Source: an uncultured Clostridia bacterium
GTDB taxonomy: Bacteria; Bacillota; Clostridia; Christensenellales; UBA3700
Assembly: GCA_946623205.1 (NCBI GenBank)
Contig: CAMOQV010000064.1
Span: 1 to 6,675 of the forward strand
Direction of reading: 5' to 3'
DNA length: 6,675 nucleotides
Under the pieces are notes generated by a model. The model ran no database searches. It worked only from the letters and a program-made list of their open reading frames with translations, and was not told the origin of the DNA. A program made the position numbers and the translations under genes. Below, piece by piece: positions 1 through 6,662 of the stretch (positions within the stretch are counted from its first letter, which is position 1; the number at the start of each line of letters is the position of its first letter).

Positions 1-19
1 GTCGCTTATAGTTTATACA

Positions 20-607
20 TTAAAGTTTTGCATTAGATGCATATATTAAAGTTGATCTTATAGATTCCAAAAGAAGAGCTTTAGCATAACTGATTCGCTT
101 ATTTACTATAGTGTCATTTGGCGCTTGTAATAAATCAAAAAAGATTGGGGCTAAAGCGGAGCAACAAATGTCTTCAAAGAACTGTCTAAAATCGTTGCTT
201 ATTGTTAGTGAATGGGCATTAATCGCGTCATTTATATTTTGTTGAATAATGGCAAATAAGTCTTTATAAAAAACTCTTTTTAAATCATAATAACTTAGGG
301 AATCAGCAATAGATAACATTAGTGATCTATTATCTAGCACAAAGCTGCAAAAGCCATCTATTACTAAGCCTAAGTCTTTATTATTTTCTATTGATGGAAT
401 CTTTTTTAGGGCGTCTTCTCTTAAAGTCCAACGAAGTAAATCCGTAGTGTCTTCAAAGTGGTAATAGAATGTATTTCTAACAATTCCACAGTCATCGATT
501 ATCTGTTTAACTGTAATCTTATTAAATGGCTTTGTTTTCATAAGCTTTTTTAGTGAAGCTGAAATCATTGATTTAGTTTCATAATTTTGTTCCTTATAAG
601 TTCCCAT
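20..607 (-). CDS. TetR/AcrR family transcriptional regulator
   Basis: A 195-residue DNA-binding repressor of the usual TetR size (about 190-210). The N-terminal three-helix domain spans roughly residues 8-57. Its helix-turn-helix is at about 31-52 and includes the typical TetR run NTFYYHF (45-51). The rest is a helical ligand-binding and dimerisation domain with no catalytic motif, so the inducer cannot be named. I chose the ATG at 607 because GAGGTG lies just upstream with a 4-base gap; an in-frame TTG 12 bases earlier would place the start on top of this ribosome binding site. The gene diverges from the MMPL transporter at 735, and a palindrome in the shared gap is a good operator candidate. 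By analogy with other tetR-transporter pairs it probably represses both itself and the transporter (inference). Family assignment is firm; the target and ligand are unknown. Confidence 0.93.
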   Translation of the reverse strand: MGTYKEQNYETKSMISASLKKLMKTKPFNKITVKQIIDDCGIVRNTFYYHFEDTTDLLRWTLREDALKKIPSIENNKDLGLVIDGFCSFVLDNRSLMLSIADSLSYYDLKRVFYKDLFAIIQQNINDAINAHSLTISNDFRQFFEDICCSALAPIFFDLLQAPNDTIVNKRISYAKALLLESIRSTLIYASNAKL

Positions 608-624
608 AATGCACCTCAAATAGA

Positions 625-654
625 ATTATATCATTTTGTAGTACAAATGTGCAA
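625..654 (-). promoter_or_regulatory. Promoter of the tetR-type gene
   Basis: Read on the minus strand, a perfect TATAAT (630-625) is preceded at 18 bp by TTGCAC (654-649), or at 17 bp by TGCACA. The predicted RNA start is about 10 bases ahead of the GAGGTG ribosome binding site, giving a very short leader. The -10 box is strong and the -35 box is weak. The spacer holds the 635-647 palindrome, so a bound repressor would block polymerase. Confidence 0.6.
635..647. promoter_or_regulatory. Candidate TetR-type operator
   Basis: TTTGTA-G-TACAAA is a perfect 6-1-6 palindrome placed inside the spacer of the tetR promoter. A further copy of the half-site, TACAAAT, occurs at 663-669, exactly 21 bp (two helical turns) from the TACAAAT at 642-648, on the way to the transporter promoter. 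Size, symmetry and position fit a TetR-family operator; binding itself is inferred. Confidence 0.55.
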
Positions 655-673
655 AATTGACCTACAAATATAG

Positions 674-702
674 TTTATATGTTGAATTAATGTGGTTATA
701 AT
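674..702 (+). promoter_or_regulatory. Promoter of the MMPL transporter gene
   Basis: TTTATA (674-679), 17 bp, then a perfect TATAAT (697-702). Transcription would start near 709 and give a leader of about 25 bases containing the ribosome binding site AAAGGAG (720-726), 8 bases before the ATG at 735. A better -35 match, TTGACC at 657-662, has no -10 box at a workable distance. The TACAAAT half-site at 663-669 adjoins this promoter, consistent with control by the divergent regulator. Confidence 0.55.
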
Positions 703-734
703 TTTGTTTGAAATAGGATAAAGGAGATTGACTC

Positions 735-3041
735 ATGAAAGAGAAGATGACAATTAAAGACAGAATTTCAAAGTTTATTGTACATAATCGTTATGTCTTT
801 TTGGGTATTTTCGTTTTACTCTTAGTTGGAAGTTGTATATTAATTCCAAAGGTAGAATTAAATTATGACTTAACAAAATATCTAGAGAAAGATTCAATAT
901 CCAAGCAAGATTTAACAAAAATGACAGAAGAATTTGGCGAATACGGAAATGCCAATGTAATGCTTAAAGGTGTTACAGAAAAACAAGCTAGTAAAATTGC
1001 AGATGAGATTTTAAAGCTTGATTGTGTTACAGCTGCCGTTTTTGATAAAGATAGTTCGTATAAAGATGGTAAGGCATTAATATCTATATTCCTAAATGTA
1101 AGTTCATTTGATCCAAAAGTAGAGAATTGTATTAATGACATTAGAGGTATATTAAACGAAAGTGGATATGAATACGAGATGAATGGCTCTGCCATTACCA
1201 TGGTATTCTATCAAGAGCATATGATAAAAGATATGCTAATTGTCTTAGCTTTAGCAATAGTTGTTATAACAGGAGTACTTCTTATCTCTTCTAATGCCTA
1301 TATTGAGCCACTAATCGTATTAATAATCTTAGGTGTTGCAATTCTATTAAATATGGGCACAAACTACTTTATGGGACAAATTTGTTTCGTAACTAATGCT
1401 ATTTGTGCAGTATTACAATTAGCTCTTTCTATGGATTATTCAATTGTATTATTGCATAGGTATGAATATGAAAAGACACTAACACCAGATAGTAAGATTG
1501 CAATGAGAAATGCATTGTCATCTACATATGTTGCTATTCTATCTTCAAGTTTAACAACGGTGGCTGGTTTGATTTCTCTTGTATTTATGAAATTCAGTAT
1601 TGGTTATGATATTGGTATGGTACTTGCAAAGAGTATTGTTATAAGCTTATTAACAGTATTCTTCTTAATGCCATCACTAATTATTCTATTCAATAAACCA
1701 ATTCAAAAGACAGTTCATAAGCCAATTAGATTTAAATATAAGGGCTTATTACAATTTGAGAGAAAGACACAAATAGTAGTTCCAGTAATATTACTAATTG
1801 CAATAGTTTGTGGAGCTGTATTCAATTATCTATCTACATACTCATATAGTTTAAAGGCTTCTTCAAGAGATAATTCTCAAATTAATCTAGAAGATGCAGA
1901 TATACAATCTACATATGGTCAAAATACTCCATTCATTATTATGATTCCAGACATTGATGGTAAGATTGATTATGATTTACAAGAGGAATTAATTGAAGGA
2001 ATTATGAATATTGAGACAAGCGATGGAAGAAAGATTATAACTAGTGCTCAATCTTTGTCTCAATATAAAGATATGGAAATATCTAAAGGACAGTTAAGAG
2101 ATGAATACGGTCTTAATAACCTGGAGATAAAAGTGCTTTGGAATGCAGGTAATTTTGATAGCGATGTTGTTACACTAGGCCAATTAATTGACCTATTAAA
2201 AGAAGAAAAGAAAAATAAAGACTCAATCATATATAGTCAATTTGAACGAACAAGTATCTCTAAGTTGTTAAATATGCTAGATAACGATAAATACTCTAGA
2301 ATTGTATTTACAATGGATTGTGGTGTTGCTGAAGAACAAGCCTTTGAAGTATCTCATAAAGTAAGAGAGTATTTGCAAACTAATTATTCAGATAAAGAGA
2401 TCTATTTCGTAGGCGAGAGCATTGTTTATTATGATATTAGAGAAACATATAATAATGACGCTAAGATAATAAATATTATTAGCTTATTCTCAATACTTGC
2501 ATTAGTTCTTATTGCATTTAAGTCTATCTCTATACCAGTTCTATTAGTACTAATTGTGCAAGGTGCAATTTGGATTAACTTCTCAATTAATACTATTGCA
2601 AATGATCAATTGTTCTTTATAACTTACCTTGTTGTAATGTGTATTCAAATGGGTGCAACAATAGACTATGGTATTTTGATGACATCACAATATATTGATA
2701 ACAGAAAAACAATGGATAAATATGATGCTTTGCAAAGGACACTATATACATCGTTGCCAACAATATTCTCATCAGGAAGTATTTTGATTATTGCTCCACT
2801 TCTTGTAGGCGCACTATCTAATATTGCAATTATATCTGAGATTGGTTTCTTGTTATGTAGAGGATGTTTAGTATCTGTATTCTTGATTGTCCTTGCGTTA
2901 CCTCAAATATTACTTCTTTGCGATAAACTAATTGAGAAGACTTCACTAAAAACTACTTTCTTTAAGGAAGAAGAACTTATTGAGGATGTAGAGCTTGAGG
3001 AAGAGATAAAAGAACATAAAGAATCTCTACAAGACGTATAA
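735..3041 (+). CDS. MMPL-family (RND superfamily) membrane transporter
   Basis: A 768-residue integral membrane protein built as two similar halves, as expected for MMPL/RND proteins. Each half has one membrane helix, a large extracytoplasmic domain, then five more helices. Approximate helices are 20-39, 165-184, 190-208, 217-240, 266-286 and 295-319 in the first half, and 346-367, 577-596, 599-618, 626-650, 676-697 and 704-728 in the second. The soluble domains are about 41-163 and 368-575. The fourth helix of each half carries the paired signature Asp-Tyr: MDYS with Asp234 followed by LLHRYEYE, and IDYG with Asp644. Such residues are linked to proton coupling in this superfamily. The tail (744-763) is very acidic. 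It probably exports a lipid-like or amphipathic compound using the proton gradient, but the substrate is not readable here. The start is supported by AAAGGAG 8 bases upstream. Control by the divergent TetR-type protein is likely. Confidence 0.92.
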   Translation: MKEKMTIKDRISKFIVHNRYVFLGIFVLLLVGSCILIPKVELNYDLTKYLEKDSISKQDLTKMTEEFGEYGNANVMLKGVTEKQASKIADEILKLDCVTAAVFDKDSSYKDGKALISIFLNVSSFDPKVENCINDIRGILNESGYEYEMNGSAITMVFYQEHMIKDMLIVLALAIVVITGVLLISSNAYIEPLIVLIILGVAILLNMGTNYFMGQICFVTNAICAVLQLALSMDYSIVLLHRYEYEKTLTPDSKIAMRNALSSTYVAILSSSLTTVAGLISLVFMKFSIGYDIGMVLAKSIVISLLTVFFLMPSLIILFNKPIQKTVHKPIRFKYKGLLQFERKTQIVVPVILLIAIVCGAVFNYLSTYSYSLKASSRDNSQINLEDADIQSTYGQNTPFIIMIPDIDGKIDYDLQEELIEGIMNIETSDGRKIITSAQSLSQYKDMEISKGQLRDEYGLNNLEIKVLWNAGNFDSDVVTLGQLIDLLKEEKKNKDSIIYSQFERTSISKLLNMLDNDKYSRIVFTMDCGVAEEQAFEVSHKVREYLQTNYSDKEIYFVGESIVYYDIRETYNNDAKIINIISLFSILALVLIAFKSISIPVLLVLIVQGAIWINFSINTIANDQLFFITYLVVMCIQMGATIDYGILMTSQYIDNRKTMDKYDALQRTLYTSLPTIFSSGSILIIAPLLVGALSNIAIISEIGFLLCRGCLVSVFLIVLALPQILLLCDKLIEKTSLKTTFFKEEELIEDVELEEEIKEHKESLQDV

Positions 3042-3063
3042 TAAATAAACATATTCATAATAC

Positions 3064-3162
3064 ATAAGAGAGGTTGGTGATATGATATGATACCTCCAAA
3101 GTGGACACTTGAAAAAGTAAAAACATTGGAGGTATCATATCAAAAACCTCTGCTTATTTTTT
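3064..3162 (+). terminator. Probable intrinsic terminator with an enlarged hairpin
   Basis: The outer stem pairs ATAAGAGAGGTT (3064-3075) with AACCTCTGCTTAT (3145-3157), leaving one bulged G at 3152, and six T's follow at 3157-3162. It lies just after the transporter stop codon, in the gap where two genes converge. The stem encloses a second long inverted repeat instead of a small loop, so folding may be more complex than usual. In the opposite direction no good T-run follows, so termination of tmcAL here is less certain. Confidence 0.6.
3084..3141. repeat. Short inverted-repeat element (MITE-like or IS-end remnant)
   Basis: GATATGATACCTCCAA (3084-3099) and its exact complement TTGGAGGTATCATATC (3126-3141) form a 16-bp perfect inverted repeat around a 26-base loop. 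Next to the left arm is a smaller interrupted palindrome, AAGTG-GA-CACTT (3099-3110). If the unit is taken as GATACC...GGTATC (3089-3136, 48 bp), it is flanked by ATAT on both sides, which could be a target duplication, but ATAT is self-complementary and so proves little. It contains no plausible gene. It may be a miniature mobile element, an insertion-sequence end fused to its partner, or part of the terminator hairpin. Confidence 0.5.
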
Positions 3163-3176
3163 GCTTTAATATTATT

Positions 3177-4328
3177 CTATTTTATTATTTGCATGTAATT
3201 ATCGTATTCGTAATTTAATGATTTAAATAGATTAGATGCCTTTTTGTCTAACGAAGAATCTACGTGTTTATCTCTTTCTAGTTTTTGTAGTTCGGCTGGC
3301 TTTGTAACCAAATCTGCTTCAATAATTCCTAATAAATCTTTTTTGTCTTCTCTTATTGCTAAGATGTTTAGATAATCAGGGAAGTGATTAAACATATCTT
3401 CAAATTTTAAAGTGTTATCTAAAAGCGCATTCATAAGAGCACGAGCAAGAGTAGATTCAGAATATCTCTTTGTCTTAACTTGATCCATAAACTCATTATA
3501 TGAGTTAGCTTTATCCAAATAGTTCTTAAACCTATTGTTCAAGCCTTCTTGCATTCCAAAGATTTTATCTAGATTTTTCTTCTTTGAAAACTCGTATTTT
3601 ATGATAGAGAATAATTTGTCTTTGCAATCTTGAGCACCTATTAATTCCTCACTAACGAATGGTGGAACCTTTGCATCAATGCTTTCGCCATTATATAGCG
3701 CTTTTCTGATTTGAGTTGCGGATGGATTTTCATTGTCATCAGATGAATTGTAATCTCCATCGCGTTTTATTGTATAAGGCTCAATTGCCATGTATTTTAT
3801 AGCCTTTATATATTCGATTCCTAAAATGTTATTTGAACCATCTAAAATTGAAGCAATAGATTTATCTATTTGATGAGCATCTAAATATTTTTCAAGAGCA
3901 ATCTTTTGAGATTGGGCGTAAGAATTGCCATCTTTAATAGTATCGTGAAGGTAGCCTTGAAATTCTTCTGATTCCATTATCTCTACAATTTTTCGAAGCA
4001 CATATTCGCTTCCACATTCGCTACCAAACGAAATGTATTTCTCGCAATCAAAGTAATCAATTACTTTGGCTGCGCCGTCTGCAAAGATTTGAGCAGAGCC
4101 CAAAACGAATTCAACAGGAAGCTCTACAACCATATCTGCGCCAGCTTCAATAGCCCATCTAGCTCTTGTATATTTATCTGCAATAGCTGCTTCTCCTCTT
4201 TGGACGAAATCCCCACTCATAACGCAAACGATTGCATCACAAGATAGATCCTTTTTTGTTTTTTGAATGTGTTTTATGTGCCCGTTATGAAGAGGGTTAT
4301 ATTCAGCTACGATAAATCCAATTCGCAT
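3177..4328 (-). CDS. tmcAL: tRNA(Met) cytidine acetate ligase (TmcAL, YlbM-type)
   Basis: A 383-residue cytoplasmic enzyme of the nucleotidyltransferase-fold family formerly listed as YlbM/UPF0348. In Bacillus subtilis TmcAL activates acetate with ATP to acetyl-AMP and transfers the acetyl group to the wobble cytidine of elongator tRNA-Met, giving N4-acetylcytidine. Visible signatures are the N-terminal FIVAEYNPLHNGHIKH with the ATP-binding HxGH (14-17), SGDFVQRGE (38-46), VELPVEFVLGSAQIFADGA (68-86), NILGIEY (167-173), SATQIRKAL (203-211) and TKRYSESTLARALMN (286-300). The length is slightly below the roughly 400 usual for the family, with no sign of damage. The ATG at 4328 has AAAGGA 6-7 bases upstream. 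It diverges from pta-ackA, which makes acetate and ATP, the two small substrates of this enzyme. Family assignment is secure; the exact tRNA target is by homology. Confidence 0.92.
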   Translation of the reverse strand: MRIGFIVAEYNPLHNGHIKHIQKTKKDLSCDAIVCVMSGDFVQRGEAAIADKYTRARWAIEAGADMVVELPVEFVLGSAQIFADGAAKVIDYFDCEKYISFGSECGSEYVLRKIVEIMESEEFQGYLHDTIKDGNSYAQSQKIALEKYLDAHQIDKSIASILDGSNNILGIEYIKAIKYMAIEPYTIKRDGDYNSSDDNENPSATQIRKALYNGESIDAKVPPFVSEELIGAQDCKDKLFSIIKYEFSKKKNLDKIFGMQEGLNNRFKNYLDKANSYNEFMDQVKTKRYSESTLARALMNALLDNTLKFEDMFNHFPDYLNILAIREDKKDLLGIIEADLVTKPAELQKLERDKHVDSSLDKKASNLFKSLNYEYDNYMQIIK

Positions 4329-4347
4329 AGTTTTTCCTTTAAATTTC

Positions 4348-4377
4348 TTTACATTAAATATTTTGTGCGTTTATAAT
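4348..4377 (+). promoter_or_regulatory. Promoter of the pta-ackA operon
   Basis: TTTACA (4348-4353, one mismatch to TTGACA), an 18-bp spacer and a perfect TATAAT (4372-4377) make a strong vegetative promoter. The predicted start near 4384 gives a leader of about 44 bases containing GGAGG (4418-4422), 5 bases before the pta ATG. I saw no convincing CcpA-type cre site or riboswitch in the leader. Confidence 0.68.
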
Positions 4378-4388
4378 AGCATTATAAA
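4370..4388. repeat. Perfect 19-bp palindrome shared by the divergent promoters
   Basis: TTTATAAT-AGC-ATTATAAA is a perfect 8-3-8 inverted repeat. Each arm contains a TATAAT hexamer, one reading towards pta and the other towards tmcAL. It could act as a symmetric two-way promoter core, as a repressor operator, or both. The sequence does not distinguish these. Confidence 0.6.
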
Positions 4389-4409
4389 TTAAAATATTTT
4401 AAAAATAAA
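4381..4409 (-). promoter_or_regulatory. Possible promoter of tmcAL
   Basis: On the minus strand a perfect TATAAT (4386-4381) is preceded at 17 bp by TTTATT (4409-4404), a weak -35 match. RNA would start near 4374, about 45 bases before the tmcAL ATG. The -10 is mirror-symmetric with the pta -10, only 3 bp away, so the two promoters probably compete. The weak -35 suggests lower output than for pta, which fits a tRNA-modification gene. Confidence 0.45.
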
Positions 4410-4427
4410 GTCATTTTGGAGGCTCAC

Positions 4428-5438
4428 ATGAGTAAGTTAGTAGATAGCATTATCAATAAAGCTAAAACATTAAACAAGACAATTGTACTTTGCGAAGGTG
4501 AAGATAAGAGAGTTATTGAAGCTGCAGCAGAAATTACAAAGCAAGGCATTGCAAAAATCGTTCTAATTGGTAACGAAGCAGAATGCAAGGCAGTTGCTCC
4601 AGATGTAGATTTAACAGGAGTTACAATTGTTGATCCTGAAACAAGCGAAAAGACAGCTTTATATGCAAACATTTTATATGAAGCAAGAAAGGCTAAGGGC
4701 ATGACAGAAGAACAAGCTGCTGCTCAAGCTAAAGATAGAACAATGTTTGGTGCATTAATGCTAAAGAATGGAGATGTAGATGGTTATGTATCTGGCGCTT
4801 GCCACTCAACAGCAAATACACTTCGTCCAGGTCTACAAGTTATTAAGACAGCTCCTGGAATCAAAACAGTATCTAGCTGCTTTATTATGATTGCTGATGA
4901 AAAGCTTCCACATCCATATAATCCAGATGGCGCTGCAGTATTTGCAGATTGTGCTATCAACATCGAGCCAGATGCTCAACAAATCGCAGATATCGCTATT
5001 GCATCAGCTGCAACAGCTAAATCAATCGTTAATCTTGATCCAAAGGTTGCTATGTTATCATTCTCAACAAAAGGTTCTGGTAACGATGATAAATATTTCA
5101 AATCAGTTCCAAAGATGCAAGAAGCTTTAGAAATCGCTAAGGCTGCTGCTCCAGATTTAAAGATTGACGGTGAGTTCCAATTCGACGCAGCTGTTTCAGA
5201 AACAGTTGCCGCTTTAAAGGCTCCAGGTTCAACAGTTGCTGGACATGCTAACGTATTTGTATTCCCAAATATCAACGCTGGTAACATTGGTTATAAGATT
5301 GCTCAACGTTTTGGTGGATACATGGCTATTGGACCAGTTTGTCAAGGATTCGCTAAACCTCTAAACGATTTATCTAGAGGATGTGTAGTAGAAGATATTG
5401 TTATCTTGGTAGCAGTTACAGCTTGCCAAGCAGAATAA
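4428..5438 (+). CDS. pta: Phosphate acetyltransferase (Pta)
   Basis: A 336-residue cytoplasmic enzyme (EC 2.3.1.8) that interconverts acetyl-CoA plus phosphate with acetyl phosphate plus CoA, the first step of acetate-forming energy conservation. It is the short, single-domain form (about 320-340 residues), lacking the N-terminal extension of enterobacterial Pta. Signatures are VLCEGEDKRVIEAA (20-33), DGYVSGACHSTANTLRPG (118-135), SSCFIM (149-154), AVFADCAINIEPD (170-182), SFSTKGSG (211-218), KIDGEFQFDAAV (245-256) and the C-terminal PLNDLSRGCVVEDI (311-324). Ser316, Arg317 and Asp323 match in order and spacing the Ser309/Arg310/Asp316 active-site set of the Methanosarcina thermophila enzyme. 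I chose the ATG at 4428 because GGAGG lies 5 bases upstream; the in-frame TTG at 4416 overlaps that site. ackA follows after 18 bases, so the two form one operon. Codon use is biased as in highly expressed genes. Confidence 0.97.
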   Translation: MSKLVDSIINKAKTLNKTIVLCEGEDKRVIEAAAEITKQGIAKIVLIGNEAECKAVAPDVDLTGVTIVDPETSEKTALYANILYEARKAKGMTEEQAAAQAKDRTMFGALMLKNGDVDGYVSGACHSTANTLRPGLQVIKTAPGIKTVSSCFIMIADEKLPHPYNPDGAAVFADCAINIEPDAQQIADIAIASAATAKSIVNLDPKVAMLSFSTKGSGNDDKYFKSVPKMQEALEIAKAAAPDLKIDGEFQFDAAVSETVAALKAPGSTVAGHANVFVFPNINAGNIGYKIAQRFGGYMAIGPVCQGFAKPLNDLSRGCVVEDIVILVAVTACQAE

Positions 5439-5456
5439 TGAATAAGGGGATTTATA

Positions 5457-6662
5457 ATGAAAGTATTAGTAATTAACGCAGGTAGTTCATCACTTAAATA
5501 TCAATTGATCGATATGACAACAGAAAGCGCTCTATGCACAGGTGGTATCGAAAGAATTGGTATCAACGGAACAAAAGTTACACATAAAGCAAATGGTGAA
5601 AAGTTCGTATTCGAAAAGCCACTTGCAAATCATACAGAAGCTTTCAACGAAGTTATGGAAGCTTTAACAGACGCAAAGATGGGCGTTATTAAATCAATCG
5701 ATGAGATAGCTGCTATCGGTCATAGATATGTAAATGCTGGAGAAGCTATTATGACTCCAACATTAATTACAAAGGACGTTATTAGTGTTCTAAAGGAAAA
5801 TATTCCTTTTGCTCCATTGCATGACCCAGCTCACATTGCTTGTATTGAAGCATGTATGGCTATTTTACCAAACGTTCCAAACGTTATGGTTCCAGATACA
5901 GCTTTCCACGCAACAATGCCAAAGAAGGCTGGCTTATATGCTATTAAATATGAAGATTATGAAGCTTACCATGTTCGTAGATATGGTGCTCATGGAACAA
6001 GCCACAACTTTGTATCTCAAGAAGCTATCAAGTATTTAACATCTAAAGGCTACCCAGCTAGAAAGATCGTTACTTGCCACTTAGGAAATGGTTCATCTAT
6101 TTCTGCAGTTTTAGATGGAAAGTGCGTAGATACATCTATGGGTATGACACCACTTGCTGGTATCCCAATGGGAACACGTAGCGGTGATATCGATGTTGCT
6201 GCTGCTGAAATGCTTGCAGATAGAAAGGGTATGACATTCAAAGAAACTGTTACATATCTAAACAAAGAATGCGGATATCTTGGCGTAAGCGGTGTATCTT
6301 CTGACTCAAGAGATTTATACGAAGCAAGAGACAAGCAAGGAAACGAAAGAGCAGGACTAGCTCTTGAAATGTTCGTATATGATACACAAAAGTATATCGG
6401 TGCATATGCTGCTGCTATGAACGGTCTAGATTGTGTTGTATTCACAGGTGGTATCGGTGAGAACGCATTTGAATCTAGAGAATCAATTATGGAAAACATG
6501 GAATTCTTAGGAATTGAACTAGATCACAAGAAAAACTGGGGTTCTAGAGGTCAATTTATTGATATCGCTACAGATAACTCAAAAGTAAGAATTTTGGTTA
6601 TTCCAACTAATGAAGAATTAGTAATTGCAAGACAAACAAAAGAAATCGTAGAAAACAAATAA
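5457..6662 (+). CDS. ackA: Acetate kinase (AckA)
   Basis: A 401-residue cytoplasmic enzyme (EC 2.7.2.1) that turns acetyl phosphate plus ADP into acetate plus ATP, completing the route begun by Pta. It is full length (family about 395-405). The N-terminal signature VLVINAGSSSLKYQL (3-17), HGTSH (179-183), CHLGNGSS (207-214), MGTRSGDID (238-246), FTGGIGEN (329-336) and PTNEELVIAR (383-392) are all present. Residues equivalent to the Methanosarcina thermophila catalytic set are kept: Asn7, Ser10, Ser12, Arg90, His122, Asp147, His179, His208, Asn211, Arg241 and Glu386. Oddities: the usual GHRVVHGGE reads GHRYVNAGE (88-96), the usual VFDTAFH reads VPDTAFH, and the usual YGFHG reads YGAHG, replacing a Phe of the acetate pocket with Ala178. 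AAGGGGA lies 6 bases before the ATG and pta ends 18 bases earlier, so it is co-transcribed with pta. Acetate is the likeliest substrate, but a longer acid such as propionate is conceivable. Confidence 0.96.
   Translation: MKVLVINAGSSSLKYQLIDMTTESALCTGGIERIGINGTKVTHKANGEKFVFEKPLANHTEAFNEVMEALTDAKMGVIKSIDEIAAIGHRYVNAGEAIMTPTLITKDVISVLKENIPFAPLHDPAHIACIEACMAILPNVPNVMVPDTAFHATMPKKAGLYAIKYEDYEAYHVRRYGAHGTSHNFVSQEAIKYLTSKGYPARKIVTCHLGNGSSISAVLDGKCVDTSMGMTPLAGIPMGTRSGDIDVAAAEMLADRKGMTFKETVTYLNKECGYLGVSGVSSDSRDLYEARDKQGNERAGLALEMFVYDTQKYIGAYAAAMNGLDCVVFTGGIGENAFESRESIMENMEFLGIELDHKKNWGSRGQFIDIATDNSKVRILVIPTNEELVIARQTKEIVENK

Noticed and set aside
608..619. Extended TTG start for the tetR-type gene, adding four residues.
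   Set aside because: The TTG overlaps the GAGGTG ribosome binding site that serves the ATG at 607, and has no site of its own.
657..662. TTGACC as the -35 box for the MMPL gene.
   Set aside because: No acceptable -10 hexamer lies 16-18 bp downstream; the pair at 674-679 and 697-702 fits better.
3087..3218. A 43-codon reading frame on the plus strand beginning MIPPKWTLEK.
   Set aside because: It runs through the inverted repeat and terminator and ends inside the 3' end of tmcAL on the other strand. The coding potential is explained by the repeat arms and by an AT-rich hydrophobic shadow, so I do not call a gene.
4416..4427. Extended TTG start for pta, adding four residues.
   Set aside because: The TTG lies within the TTTGGAGG ribosome binding site for the ATG at 4428, and the family normally starts close to the latter.
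4329..4427. A CcpA cre site or a riboswitch in the tmcAL-pta gap.
   Set aside because: No stretch fits the cre consensus well, and the only clear symmetry is the promoter palindrome; the leaders are too short for a riboswitch.
6050..6499. Long antisense reading frame inside ackA, and similar ones inside pta and the MMPL gene.
   Set aside because: They lie opposite strongly conserved coding sequence, lack ribosome binding sites and resemble no family; they are shadows of the real genes.
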